Origin: Mycobacteroides chelonae CCUG 47445
GTDB lineage: Bacteria; Actinomycetota; Actinomycetes; Mycobacteriales; Mycobacteriaceae
DNA: 64,000 nucleotides
Direction of reading: 5' to 3'
Assembly: GCF_001632805.1 (NCBI RefSeq)
Contig: NZ_CP007220.1
Coordinates: 1,798,001-1,862,000 of the forward strand
Shown here: one piece after another, positions 1 to 8,338 of the stretch
Layout of the letters: each line of letters begins with the position of its first letter
Numbering within the stretch: the first letter of the stretch is position 1
The notes under the pieces: generated by a model
Databases searched by the model: none
What the model saw: only the letters and a program-made list of their open reading frames with translations
What the model was told of the DNA's origin: nothing
Made by a program: the position numbers and the translations under genes

Positions 1-350
1 TCTTCGGCGACATCGGTGGCCCATGCCTCGACCGCGCCGGCCTGCACTTCGACAGCGAAACCGCAACTCTGGCAGACCAAATGGTGGTGGTGTCCGTCCG
101 AACAGCGTCGGTACACCGATTCGCCGGTGTCGTTGCGCAGCACATCGACCTCGCCTGACGTCGACATCGACTGCAGGGTCCGGTAGACGGTGGTCAGACC
201 GATGCCTTCGCCGGTGCGTTTGAGTTCGTCGTGGAGCTCCTGCGCCGACCGGAATTCATCGGTCCGGTTCAGCAGCGCGGTGATGGCGGCCCGCTGTCGG
301 GTGGACCGCACGGTGCCCGGCAAGGCTGCCCGCTCTTCGCGGACGTTCAT
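1..350 (-). CDS. zur: Zinc uptake regulator Zur (FurB), C-terminus cut by window edge
   Basis: Fur-family zinc-responsive repressor. The visible N-terminal 116 residues contain the winged-helix DNA-binding domain (RSTRQRAAITALL, then the recognition segment TGIGLTTVYRTLQ-like 'GIGLTTVYRTLQSM') and the start of the dimerisation/metal domain (RRCSDGHHHHLVCQSCG), with the His cluster and first CxxC typical of the structural zinc site. The ATG at 348-350 overlaps the stop of smtB by ATGA, so the two are translationally coupled, as in the smtB-furB operon of M. tuberculosis. The rest of the protein lies outside the window. Zur with zinc represses zinc-uptake genes, and a matching operator is present at 1140-1160 in front of the adjacent divergent operon. 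Confidence 0.93.
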   Translation of the reverse strand, partial: MNVREERAALPGTVRSTRQRAAITALLNRTDEFRSAQELHDELKRTGEGIGLTTVYRTLQSMSTSGEVDVLRNDTGESVYRRCSDGHHHHLVCQSCGFAVEVQAGAVEAWATDVAE

Positions 351-706
351 CTCTGTTCCTCGGTGTGCGCCACCGCGTCGACGACGATATGAGAGAGGTG
401 ATCGTCGACGAGGCGGTACATGACCTCTCGTCCCTGACGTTCACCGGAGACCACTCCGGCAGCCTTGAGTACCCGCAGATGCTGACTGATGAGCGGCTGG
501 GCGACACCGACCGCGTCGACCAACTCGTGGACGCAGCGCTGCGATTCGCGCAGCTGCAGCACGATGGCGATACGCACCGGCGCGGCAAGCGCGCGGAGCA
601 GCTCACCGGACTGTTCGAGGATCTCGCGCGGGGGCAGCGGCCCGGGCGGTGTCAGCGGAGCATGCGGTGGCTCGGCATGTGCGGAACTAAGCACGGTGTT
701 CACCAC
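347..706 (-). CDS. smtB: ArsR/SmtB-family zinc-sensing repressor
   Basis: A 119-residue winged-helix metal sensor. The helix-turn-helix reads VAQPLISQHLRVLKAAGVV. The C-terminal helix keeps the full alpha-5 zinc site of SmtB: D, H two residues later, H thirteen later and E sixteen later (within VDDHLSHIVVDAVAHTEE). In mycobacteria SmtB represses its own operon with zur and lets go of DNA when zinc is bound. The GTG at 706 (or 703) is chosen because GAGGTGA lies about nine bases upstream on the minus strand. The stop codon overlaps the zur start. The gene is divergent from the large Zur-box operon. Confidence 0.93.
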   Translation of the reverse strand: MVNTVLSSAHAEPPHAPLTPPGPLPPREILEQSGELLRALAAPVRIAIVLQLRESQRCVHELVDAVGVAQPLISQHLRVLKAAGVVSGERQGREVMYRLVDDHLSHIVVDAVAHTEEQR

Positions 707-1109
707 GGCGCTTCACCTCAACCTGAATCACGCCCCGGCCTGTCCGGAGACCCAACATGGGGTCCGGCGGCAAACCGGGCCCATCTATTGAGGGTAGTGG
801 CCGATTCCCGATCTGGTGGTAAGGGTGCCGCCGTGGCGGCCGGGGGATGGTGCCGACTCGGGTCATCACAGTACCGTGCCGCCGAATCTTCAAAAATTTG
901 CTGAAACACACGAATTCGTCAGCCGCAGATGCGGCGGGTGGGGCAGAAGGGCCTGTACATCTAGGCATGGTCGGCGATTTGATCACGGCGTCCTGGTGTT
1001 CACTCCAGGTCGTCCCATTGGGGTTTCCGGTGTGTCTCATCGTGGTTTATGCACCTCAATCGGCCAGTTGTGGGTGAGGAGTGTCACAGCCTGCTCCCAG
1101 GTCGCGGCG
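707..1109. other. Divergent intergenic region smtB / lipid-mce operon
   Basis: About 430 bases without a convincing gene; reading frames here have no recognisable protein. An AT-rich stretch at 885-925 stands out from the GC-rich background and contains an imperfect palindrome at 889-905 (TTCA..TGAA ends), which could be part of the smtB promoter or an SmtB operator. This is only a suggestion; the match to known SmtB sites is weak. Confidence 0.35.
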
Positions 1110-1138
1110 TTGACACGGCGCTGCCCGGTCTCTACGTT
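1110..1138 (+). promoter_or_regulatory. SigA-like promoter of the 22-gene operon
   Basis: TTGACA at 1110-1115 and TACGTT at 1133-1138 are separated by exactly 17 bases. The -35 is a perfect consensus and the -10 keeps the TA...T pattern. Transcription would begin near 1145, inside the Zur-type palindrome, so a bound repressor would block initiation. Confidence 0.6.
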
Positions 1139-1139
1139 A

Positions 1140-1160
1140 TGAAAACGATAATCATTACCA
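1140..1160 (+). promoter_or_regulatory. Zur box (FurB operator)
   Basis: A 21-base AT-rich interrupted palindrome with half-sites TGAAAACGAT and ATCATTACCA around a central A. Compared with the mycobacterial Zur consensus as I recall it (TRATAATGAT-N-ATCATTATYA), about three positions differ, and the core GAT-A-ATCATTA is intact. It sits just after the -10 box at 1133-1138 and 36 bases before the first start codon. The regulator itself is encoded 800 bases away. The match is direct; regulation by Zur is inferred. Confidence 0.8.
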
Positions 1161-1195
1161 ATTAAGTCTATGACGCCTACCTGAGGATGATCGCC

Positions 1196-2278
1196 ATGGC
1201 CACCTTTGCTACCGGCACCGACGAGCTAAAGAACACCGACGGTGTGAACCGGCCAGGGTGGTTTGTCAGCAGACGCGTCGACATCCTCTTCGTCTTCGGT
1301 TTGGGCGCGTTGTTGTCCGCGGTGCTCTTCGCGGCCGACGGGCACAAGGGCGTATTCCTCGTCGGTGCGGTGACCTTTTCCCTGCTATCCGACCTCCCGC
1401 ATGTGCTGACGACGACGGCGCGCGTGTGGATGGATCCCCGCGAGCGGTCCCGGTTCTGGGCGCATTACGTGATCAGCTTCGTGGTGGTCGCCGCGATCGT
1501 CGGCACGTTGTGGTTCGGCGGCTGGATGGTGCCACTGCTGGCCATCTGGGCCTATTGGCAGGTGTTCCACGTGCTGAAACAGCACTTCGGCATCATCAAC
1601 ATCTACGCGGCGAAGAACGGTTACAAGGGCCCGCGTAACCGGATCAAGTACGCGCTGTACGCCGTCTGCCTGGCTCCGGTGCTGTACCGGGCGAGCCAGG
1701 GCCTGAACTTCTCCGAGTACGTGGTCTTCGGTCATCGACTGCCGTTCTCGAACCTGAGCGTGCCGGTGCCGCCCATTCCCGGATTCTTGGTCATCGGTGG
1801 ATTCGTCTGTGCCGCAGTAATGTTGGGAATCGCGGTCTGGGAGCAGGTGCAGCTCAAGAGGGCAGGGCAGCGCACGCTGCCGGCCATGGCGGTGGCCACC
1901 TTCATCATCGCGGCGCTGTCCTACAACCTGTCCTACCTGCTGGTCTCGGACCTTTTCGCACTCATCCTGATCGCGACGACAACGCACAGCCTGCAGTACC
2001 ACCTGATCAACTGGACGCGGAACAACACCCGTTTCGCGCACACCGAGGATCCGGGTGAGAAGAAGCTGCTGCTGGCACGGCTCTCGACGCGTAAGGCGCT
2101 GCCGCTGTACATCGCGTTCTTCGGGGGGCTGGGCATCCTCGCCGGGCAGCTCGACACGGTCATCTTCGCGGTCCCGCTCACCTTCGTGCTGCACCACTTC
2201 TACATGGACGGTGCGCTGTGGAAGAGCAAGGGCAATCCCGAATTGGCCCATGACCTCGGAATTGTCCGTGCTGGATAA
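1196..2278 (+). CDS. Polytopic membrane protein with conserved histidines, first gene of operon
   Basis: A 360-residue integral membrane protein with roughly eight hydrophobic segments. Histidines lie at or near membrane borders in pairs: H69, H90, H125/H130 (within WQVFHVLKQHFG), H264/H269 (THSLQYH) and H333/H334 (LHHFYMDGALWK). Such spacing is seen in membrane metal-dependent oxygenases (for example the Brp/Blh and desaturase groups), but I cannot place it in a named family. ATG 1196 is preferred over the in-frame ATG 1187 because GAGG at 1183-1186 is nine bases from 1196 but touches 1187. It overlaps the next gene by 29 bases. A role in making or modifying the lipid of this operon is inferred only from position. 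Confidence 0.85.
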   Translation: MATFATGTDELKNTDGVNRPGWFVSRRVDILFVFGLGALLSAVLFAADGHKGVFLVGAVTFSLLSDLPHVLTTTARVWMDPRERSRFWAHYVISFVVVAAIVGTLWFGGWMVPLLAIWAYWQVFHVLKQHFGIINIYAAKNGYKGPRNRIKYALYAVCLAPVLYRASQGLNFSEYVVFGHRLPFSNLSVPVPPIPGFLVIGGFVCAAVMLGIAVWEQVQLKRAGQRTLPAMAVATFIIAALSYNLSYLLVSDLFALILIATTTHSLQYHLINWTRNNTRFAHTEDPGEKKLLLARLSTRKALPLYIAFFGGLGILAGQLDTVIFAVPLTFVLHHFYMDGALWKSKGNPELAHDLGIVRAG

Positions 2279-3446
2279 CGAACTGATCCAGCAGCCCGCC
2301 GGGCAGCGGCAGGGGCGCCCGCCGGTCTCGGTGCGTCGCGTCGAGTCTCGTCGTGATGCCAGGCAGTTCATCTCGATGCCCTGGCGCCTCTACGGTGACG
2401 ACCCGCAGTGGCGCCCGACGCTGCGCCGCGTCATGCACGCGAAGATGAACGCCAAGCACAACCCCCTGCACCAGGAGGTGCAGATCGAGAACTTCGTCGC
2501 CTATCGCGGCGACAACCCCGTGGGCCGAATCTCCGCCAGCATCGACTCGGCATACGTACAGCGCTACGGCGACTGCGCATTCTTCGGGTTCTTCGAGAGC
2601 GAGGACGACGAAGCGGTTGCGGGCGCCCTGCTGAGAACGGCCGAGCAATGGGCCGTGCGTCGGGGTATCACCAAAATGGTCGGCCCGTTCAGCTACACCT
2701 CACGTGAGGAGGTGGGCCTGCTGATCTCCGGGTACGACAAGCCACCGGCGGTCATGCAGCCGTACAACCCCCAGTACTACCCGGAGCTGGTGGAGGCGGC
2801 CGGATATCGCAAGAAGTTCGATACCGCCTCCTTCCGTTGGCATGTCGACGGCAACCCGCAAGTCCAGCAGCGCCTGCTCAAGCGCGCCGACGCGGTGATG
2901 CGTGATCAGGGAGTGTCGGTGCGTTCGGTGCGAATGCGCGACTACGCCGACGAGCTGGAGATGTTGCGTGGGCTCTACAACGACTCCTTCGCCCATCATC
3001 CCGAGAATGTCCCGCTCAGCCGCGAGGTGTTCTCGGGTATGGCCGCCGAGATGCGGCCGCTGATCGACCCGAACATCGTGCGGATCGTCGAATCCGCTGG
3101 TACTCCAGTCGGATTCCTGCTGATGCTGCCGGACGTCAACGAGGTCACCGGGCGCTCGGGTCGGCTCACCCCCGCGCTGCTGGCACGGCTCGCGGTCCGG
3201 TGCCACGGCCGTATCCGGGGAATCGACACCGCTGTGGTGGTGCTCATCGGCGCGGTGCAGACCCAGTTCGGGGCCGGGATCGGACGAATCCTGGCGGGGG
3301 AGATCGTGCGGACGATCACCGGCAGCGGCTATTCGTCGGTGGCCACCACGTGGGTGCACGAGGACAACGTGTGGTCGAATTCGCTTACCTCCCAAATGAA
3401 GACAGACCCGGAGAAAATCCATCGGGTCTACCAGAAGGCCCTGTGA
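2250..3446 (+). CDS. GNAT-like N-acyltransferase (YghO-type), putative
   Basis: A soluble protein of about 398 residues. The N-terminal half has a GNAT-like pattern (PVGRISASID, then a glycine/proline turn at KMVGPFSYTSREEVGLL) and the C-terminal half has a second GNAT-like core ending in SSVATTWVHEDNVWSNSL. This resembles the large YghO-type N-acetyltransferase-like proteins often found in lipid gene clusters. The ATG at 2250 overlaps the previous gene by 29 bases; TTG 2262 and GTG 2268 are alternatives. A role in acylating an amine made by the downstream genes would fit, but the substrate is unknown. Confidence 0.7.
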   Translation: MTSELSVLDNELIQQPAGQRQGRPPVSVRRVESRRDARQFISMPWRLYGDDPQWRPTLRRVMHAKMNAKHNPLHQEVQIENFVAYRGDNPVGRISASIDSAYVQRYGDCAFFGFFESEDDEAVAGALLRTAEQWAVRRGITKMVGPFSYTSREEVGLLISGYDKPPAVMQPYNPQYYPELVEAAGYRKKFDTASFRWHVDGNPQVQQRLLKRADAVMRDQGVSVRSVRMRDYADELEMLRGLYNDSFAHHPENVPLSREVFSGMAAEMRPLIDPNIVRIVESAGTPVGFLLMLPDVNEVTGRSGRLTPALLARLAVRCHGRIRGIDTAVVVLIGAVQTQFGAGIGRILAGEIVRTITGSGYSSVATTWVHEDNVWSNSLTSQMKTDPEKIHRVYQKAL

Positions 3447-4426
3447 TGGGCGGCCGGACGTTGGTCACCGGGGCTACCGGGTACCTGGGTTCCACCCTCG
3501 TCGAGTCCTTGGTGCAGGCCGGCGAGCAGGTCACGGTCCTGACGAACCCGCACGATCCCGCCGTTCTTGGTGACGCGCTGCGCCCGCATGTCGATGTGGC
3601 CGTCGCCGACATCACCGACGCGCAGAGCATCGACGACGCGATGCGCGGTGTGTCCCATGTGTATCACCTGGCGGGTATCGCATCACCGAACTCGCGACTC
3701 GGACACAGGATTTGGCAGACCAATGTGCTCGGCACCTACCACGTGGCCCGCGCTGCCCTCGAACACGGCGTGCAGCGCGTGGTGCACGTTTCCTCCACCG
3801 CTGCCATCGGGTACCCACGCAACGGCGTGGTGGCCGATGAAGACTTCGACCTGCGCGATTCGGTGCTGGACAACGTGTATTCGGCGACCAAACGTGCCGG
3901 CGAGCGGTTGATGCTGGACTTCGCCGAGCGCGGTCTGGACGTGGTGGTCGTGAACCCCGCCGCCGTGTTCGCGCCCGGCACCGGGCCGGCCCGATCCTGG
4001 CAGGGGCTGTTGGTCGCCGCCCGCAAGGGCCTGCTGCGCGTGGTGCCACCCGGCGGGACCGCCGTGTGCTCGGCACAGGATTTCGTGGTGGGTATCACTG
4101 CGGCAATGGCTAAGGGTGACAACGGGCGTCGGTACATCTTGAGCACCGCCAATCTGTCCTACCGGCAGATCGGGGAGCTGCTGGTGACCGCGGTGGGGCG
4201 TGAGCATCCGGTGCGGTCCGCACCCATGGGACTGTTCCGGGCGGTGGGCAAGGGCAACAGGCTGGTCCGCGATATCTCCTTGCGCTTCGACCCCGACGAT
4301 GCGCTGATTCCCGAGAACGTCGAACTGATGGCCCGCGAGCTGTACTACGCGCCCGACAGGGCGGTGCGAGAGCTGGGCATTCCCCAGGTATCCACCCACG
4401 AGTTGATAGCGGAGTTTGTGCGATGA
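3446..4426 (+). CDS. NAD(P)-dependent epimerase/dehydratase (extended SDR)
   Basis: A 326-residue Rossmann-fold oxidoreductase. The nucleotide-binding motif GATGYLG is at residues 9-15 and the catalytic YSATK (YxxxK) at 145-149, preceded by HVSSTAAIG. The layout matches extended SDRs of the 3-beta-hydroxysteroid dehydrogenase / dihydroflavonol reductase type that act on keto or hydroxy lipids. The start ATG overlaps the upstream stop as TGATG, indicating coupled translation. In this operon it may reduce or oxidise a lipid intermediate; the substrate is not evident. Confidence 0.85.
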   Translation: MGGRTLVTGATGYLGSTLVESLVQAGEQVTVLTNPHDPAVLGDALRPHVDVAVADITDAQSIDDAMRGVSHVYHLAGIASPNSRLGHRIWQTNVLGTYHVARAALEHGVQRVVHVSSTAAIGYPRNGVVADEDFDLRDSVLDNVYSATKRAGERLMLDFAERGLDVVVVNPAAVFAPGTGPARSWQGLLVAARKGLLRVVPPGGTAVCSAQDFVVGITAAMAKGDNGRRYILSTANLSYRQIGELLVTAVGREHPVRSAPMGLFRAVGKGNRLVRDISLRFDPDDALIPENVELMARELYYAPDRAVRELGIPQVSTHELIAEFVR

Positions 4427-5481
4427 CGGTCGAGGCACGGCAGGTGCAGGGCGGCTCCAAGGAAGTGCTCGGCATTTCGATGGCCGATGCGCGCTCACTG
4501 GTGGCAGACCTGGCTGCCCGCCGCCAATGGATCTATTGGCTGGACTTGGCCGCCTGTGTGACAGTCGGGTACACCGCGTTCCTGTTGTGCCCGGCGGGCG
4601 ATCTACTCTCGCTCCCGGCCGCGGCCTGCGTCGTGGTGGCGGCCTTCGCGTTCTACCGCGCGGTGCTGTTCGTCCACGAGCTGGTGCATGCCGAGCGTGA
4701 CCTGCGCTGGTTCTCGGTGGTGTGGCACGTGGTATGCGGAATCCCGCTGCTGGTGCCGAAATTCACCTTCGAGTTCCATCACGAACACCACGCGTCGCGC
4801 ACCTACGGCACCGCCGAGGACGGCGAGTATGTGGCCTACGGCAGCGAGCCGCGCTGGCGTGTCATCCTGTTGCCGTTCACCGCGGCGGTCGGGCCACTGG
4901 CATTTGTTTTCCGGTTCTTGGTGCTGGGGCCGCTGAGCTGGTTGATTCCCGCGATCAGGCCCGCGGTGCTGACGCGGGCTTCGTCGCTCATGATCGACGC
5001 CGACTTCGAGCGCCCGTTGCCGCCCGCGGGTACACCCCGCTCCTGGCTGATGCAGGAAATCGCCTGTTTCGCATACACATCGGCCTTGCTGGTGCTGCTG
5101 ATCCTGGGCGCCTACTCGCCGATGCGGCTGCTGGAGGCGTATCTGGTGATGGCGCTGGCGTTGTTCGTGAACTGGTTGCGGGTACTGGCGGCGCACCGGT
5201 ACGAGGGCACGACCGAACGCATGACCTTCCCCGAGCAGATCCTGGACTCCATCGATCACCCCTCGGTGCCGGTACTGGGTGCACTATGGGCCCCCGTCGG
5301 CCTGCGTTTCCATGCGGTGCATCACTTCTTTCCCCAGCTGCCGTACCACCAGTTGGGGGAGGCGCGCCGCCGGCTGGAGGCGGCGATTCCACCCGATGCC
5401 GGGTACTGGACCACCGAAGATCGTTCACTTGCCTCATCGTTGCGGCGGCTACTGGCTCACCCACGCAAGGAGGCGTCATGA
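4423..5481 (+). CDS. Membrane fatty acid desaturase/hydroxylase family protein
   Basis: A 352-residue membrane di-iron enzyme. The three histidine boxes are intact: HELVH at 85-89, HHEHH at 119-123 (within FEFHHEHHAS) and HAVHH at 297-301 (followed by FFPQLPYH). Hydrophobic pairs lie between the boxes, as expected for desaturases and related hydroxylases of acyl chains at the cytoplasmic membrane. It overlaps its neighbours on both sides by ATGA. It probably introduces a double bond or hydroxyl group into the acyl chain of the product made by this operon; chain and position cannot be predicted. Confidence 0.88.
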   Translation: MTVEARQVQGGSKEVLGISMADARSLVADLAARRQWIYWLDLAACVTVGYTAFLLCPAGDLLSLPAAACVVVAAFAFYRAVLFVHELVHAERDLRWFSVVWHVVCGIPLLVPKFTFEFHHEHHASRTYGTAEDGEYVAYGSEPRWRVILLPFTAAVGPLAFVFRFLVLGPLSWLIPAIRPAVLTRASSLMIDADFERPLPPAGTPRSWLMQEIACFAYTSALLVLLILGAYSPMRLLEAYLVMALALFVNWLRVLAAHRYEGTTERMTFPEQILDSIDHPSVPVLGALWAPVGLRFHAVHHFFPQLPYHQLGEARRRLEAAIPPDAGYWTTEDRSLASSLRRLLAHPRKEAS

Positions 5482-6833
5482 CTGCCGATCAATTGACTTC
5501 TACGGCAAGGGAATCTCGGGCGGCTACCTACTCCCGCCGGTTGCCGATACGGCCGGTCGAGGCGCGGGGTGCCCGGGTGCGTGCCGACGACGGCCGCTGG
5601 TACGTCGATTGCCTCGCCGCCGCCGGTGCCATGTCGCTGGGCTGGAACCACCCGGTCATCAGTGAGGCCGTCATGAAGACGGTGTCCTCCGGGGAGCCAT
5701 TGCTCTCACTGGACTTTCACACGCCGTCCCGCGACCGGTTCGTCGAGGAGCTGCTTTCGATCCTGCCGGTGAGGCTTGCCGCCGATGCCAGCATCCACTT
5801 GTGCTCGCCCAGCGGGGCCAGCGCTGTGGAGGCCGCTCTCATGCTCGCCGAGGTTGCCACCGGCGGCCGCGAACACGTTGGGGTACAGGGCGGATTCCAT
5901 GGCTGCACACGGGCCGCACGCGCGGCGAGCTCCGGTGGGGGGCTGCGTCAGCAGCCGGTGGTGCTGTCACCGCAGGCGAGCTTCCTGCCTTACCCGCAGG
6001 AGTATCGCAGCCCGTTCGGGGTGGGCGGGGAGCAAGGCGTCGAGCTCGCCATTGCCGCGGCCGATGCGCTGGCGCGTCCGCACAGTGGCGTGACGGCACC
6101 GGCATCGCTGATCGCCGAGTTCGTGCTCGGTGAGGGCGGGGTGATTCCTGCGCCGCCGCGCTGGGGACAGGCGCTGCGCCGCACCGCATCGACACTCGGG
6201 GTTCCGCTGATCGCCGATGAGGTGCAGGCGGGCATGTTCCGTACGGGCCCGGCGTGGGCATTCCAGCACTGCGGTATCGAACCTGACATGGTGGTGATAT
6301 CGAAGGGGCTTGGATCCGGCATCCCCATCGCGGTCCTGGTGGTGCGCAAGGAGTTCGACGTGTGGGAACCCGGTGCTTTCACTGGGACGTTCCGCGGGAA
6401 CGCCATGGCCTTCGCCGCCGCCAGTGCCGTGATTCGCTTCGCACGGGAGAACGGTCTGCGTGCACAGGTAACCGCGCGGGGCAAAACCTTCCTGGATGGC
6501 TTGAATGCCCTTGCATCCCGCTCGAAGCTGGTGGGTGACGTACGCGGGGTCGGGCTCATGCTGGGTGTGGAGATCGTGGATCCCGATCTGCCGTGGCGGG
6601 ATGATGCTGGGGCCCCGGCGCCCGAGCTTGCCGCCGAGATTCAGCGTGCGTGCCTGCACCACGGCCTCATCGTGGAGACCGGTGGCCAGTACGGCAACGT
6701 AGTGCGATTCTTGCCACCACTGACCATCGAAGAATCCGATATCGCTGCGGCGCTGAATGCATTTGAGTCGGCACTTGCGGCGGTGGAGCGCACTCGAGCG
6801 ACCGCCGAGCCGGCATTGGCGGAATCTCGATGA
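5478..6833 (+). CDS. Class III aminotransferase, diaminobutyrate--2-oxoglutarate type
   Basis: A 451-residue PLP enzyme. The N-terminus (YSRRLPIRPVEARGAR) and the motifs EFVLGEGGVIPA and IADEVQAGMFRTG match the EctB/Dat group, which transfers an amino group to aspartate semialdehyde to give L-2,4-diaminobutyrate. The PLP lysine is K276 in VISKGLGSG. A strong AAGGAGG (5467-5473) stands four bases before the ATG, which overlaps the desaturase stop by ATGA. It is followed directly by a diaminobutyrate-type decarboxylase, the classic dat-ddc pair for 1,3-diaminopropane. A different amino acceptor is possible. Confidence 0.82.
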   Translation: MTADQLTSTARESRAATYSRRLPIRPVEARGARVRADDGRWYVDCLAAAGAMSLGWNHPVISEAVMKTVSSGEPLLSLDFHTPSRDRFVEELLSILPVRLAADASIHLCSPSGASAVEAALMLAEVATGGREHVGVQGGFHGCTRAARAASSGGGLRQQPVVLSPQASFLPYPQEYRSPFGVGGEQGVELAIAAADALARPHSGVTAPASLIAEFVLGEGGVIPAPPRWGQALRRTASTLGVPLIADEVQAGMFRTGPAWAFQHCGIEPDMVVISKGLGSGIPIAVLVVRKEFDVWEPGAFTGTFRGNAMAFAAASAVIRFARENGLRAQVTARGKTFLDGLNALASRSKLVGDVRGVGLMLGVEIVDPDLPWRDDAGAPAPELAAEIQRACLHHGLIVETGGQYGNVVRFLPPLTIEESDIAAALNAFESALAAVERTRATAEPALAESR

Positions 6834-8338
6834 CGCCAACCCCAAGCCCCTTCGTGAGTGATTTCCTCACCGGGGAGAGTGACAACGCGTACCGCGAGGC
6901 CGTCATGCTGGCGGCCGACCGAGCCAGCGTCGTGCTGGGCGGTGCCACCAAACCGGGCCTGGTAGAGGGTTATGCGGCGTTGAAAGACGATGCCGGGCGG
7001 CTCGACCTCGATGATTCCGAGGGGGTCGGGCTGAGCCGGGCCTTGGATGAAGCAGCGGGGCTGCTGGCCGAGAAGTCGGTGGTGGTCACGCATCCGGCGT
7101 ACTTGGCGCATCTACACTGCCCGCCCGCGCTGCCGTCCCTGGCCGCCGAGGTACTGATCAGTGCGTTCAATCAGTCGATGGACTCCTTCGACCAAGCACC
7201 CGCTGCCACCGCGATCGAACAGCAGGTTGTCGAATATCTCTGCAGCAGAATGGGGTACGGTCCCGGATCGGATGGGACCTTCACCAGCGGGGGCACCCAA
7301 TCGAACCTGCAGGCTTTGTTGCTCGCGCGGGATCTGTTCGCGTACAAAACCTATGGCTGGGACATAGCCGCCCGGGGGTTGCCGCCCCAGGCCAGTTCGT
7401 GGCGTGTGCTGTGCACTCGGCAGACGCATTTCTCGGTGCAACAGGCGCTGCGGGTGTTGGGTCTCGGGACCGCCGCGGTTCTCGAGGTACCGACCGACGA
7501 GGCCGGACGGCTGCGCGCCGGGGCGCTCGTGGAAATCCTGGAGGACGCGGACCGCGCCGCCACACCCGTATTCGCGCTCGTACTCACAGCCGGGACAACG
7601 GACTTCGGGGCGATCGATCCGCTGGAAGAACCCATCGCCATGGCGCGTGCGCGCGGGATCTGGAGCCACGTGGATGCGTGCGCGGGTGGGTGCTTGATCT
7701 TCAGCGAGCAGCACCGAAACCTGCTGCGCGGTATCGAATCGGCCGACTCGGTTGCCCTGGATTTCCACAAGTTGCTCTTCCAGGCGATCAGCTGCAGCGC
7801 CCTGCTGGTGCGCAACCGGGAGAGCTTCGGAGTGCTTGCCGCACATGCCGATTACCTCAACCCCGAGAGTGACTCCGAGCACGATGTGCTCAATCTTGTG
7901 GGTAAGTCGCTGCAGACCACGCGGCGTTTCGACGCGCTGAAGGTACTGGTCACGCTGCGCGCGGTGGGACAGCGGCATGTCGCGGCGATGATCGATGCCA
8001 CCTGTGCGGCGGCGCACGCCGCGGCGCAGGCAGCGGCCGAACATGCGGACCTGGAGCTGGCGGCGCCGGTGAGTACCAACACTGTGGTGTTGCGCTGGCG
8101 GCAGCCGGGCATCGAGTCCGAGGCGTGCGACCGCGTCAATGACGCGGTCCGCGCCGAGCTAGCGCGCACCGGCCGGGCTATTGTGGGCCGCTCCAGTGCG
8201 GCCGGGGGACAGGCGATCAAGCTCACCTTCGTCAATCCCTTGGTCACGGCGTCGATGGCGGCAGCGATGGTGTGCGAGATAGCCGCCCACGGTAACCGGA
8301 TCTGGTCTGCGCGTGTCCCGGAGGTCAGCGCCGTATGA
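6830..8338 (+). CDS. PLP group II decarboxylase, L-2,4-diaminobutyrate decarboxylase type
   Basis: A 502-residue decarboxylase. The PLP lysine is K314 in DFHKLLFQAISCSALLV; this DFHKLxxQxISC signature is typical of diaminobutyrate decarboxylases rather than of glutamate or aromatic amino acid decarboxylases. HVDACAGGCL is the aspartate loop that binds the pyridine nitrogen, and TSGGTQSN is the phosphate/substrate region. With the preceding aminotransferase it should give 1,3-diaminopropane from aspartate semialdehyde. ATGA overlaps on both sides show tight co-expression. The diamine is a plausible head group or linker for an acylated product. Confidence 0.85.
   Translation: MTPTPSPFVSDFLTGESDNAYREAVMLAADRASVVLGGATKPGLVEGYAALKDDAGRLDLDDSEGVGLSRALDEAAGLLAEKSVVVTHPAYLAHLHCPPALPSLAAEVLISAFNQSMDSFDQAPAATAIEQQVVEYLCSRMGYGPGSDGTFTSGGTQSNLQALLLARDLFAYKTYGWDIAARGLPPQASSWRVLCTRQTHFSVQQALRVLGLGTAAVLEVPTDEAGRLRAGALVEILEDADRAATPVFALVLTAGTTDFGAIDPLEEPIAMARARGIWSHVDACAGGCLIFSEQHRNLLRGIESADSVALDFHKLLFQAISCSALLVRNRESFGVLAAHADYLNPESDSEHDVLNLVGKSLQTTRRFDALKVLVTLRAVGQRHVAAMIDATCAAAHAAAQAAAEHADLELAAPVSTNTVVLRWRQPGIESEACDRVNDAVRAELARTGRAIVGRSSAAGGQAIKLTFVNPLVTASMAAAMVCEIAAHGNRIWSARVPEVSAV

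Noticed and set aside
889..905. SmtB operator
   Set aside because: Only an imperfect palindrome with ends facing the wrong way for the usual ArsR site; kept as a remark, not a call.
687..1040. Minus-strand 117-residue frame upstream of smtB
   Set aside because: Composition is unlike protein and it covers the promoter region of smtB; no ribosome site.
1385..2371. Long minus-strand frame antisense to the first operon gene
   Set aside because: It is a shadow of high-G+C coding DNA, rich in Arg/His/Gln and without a recognisable domain.
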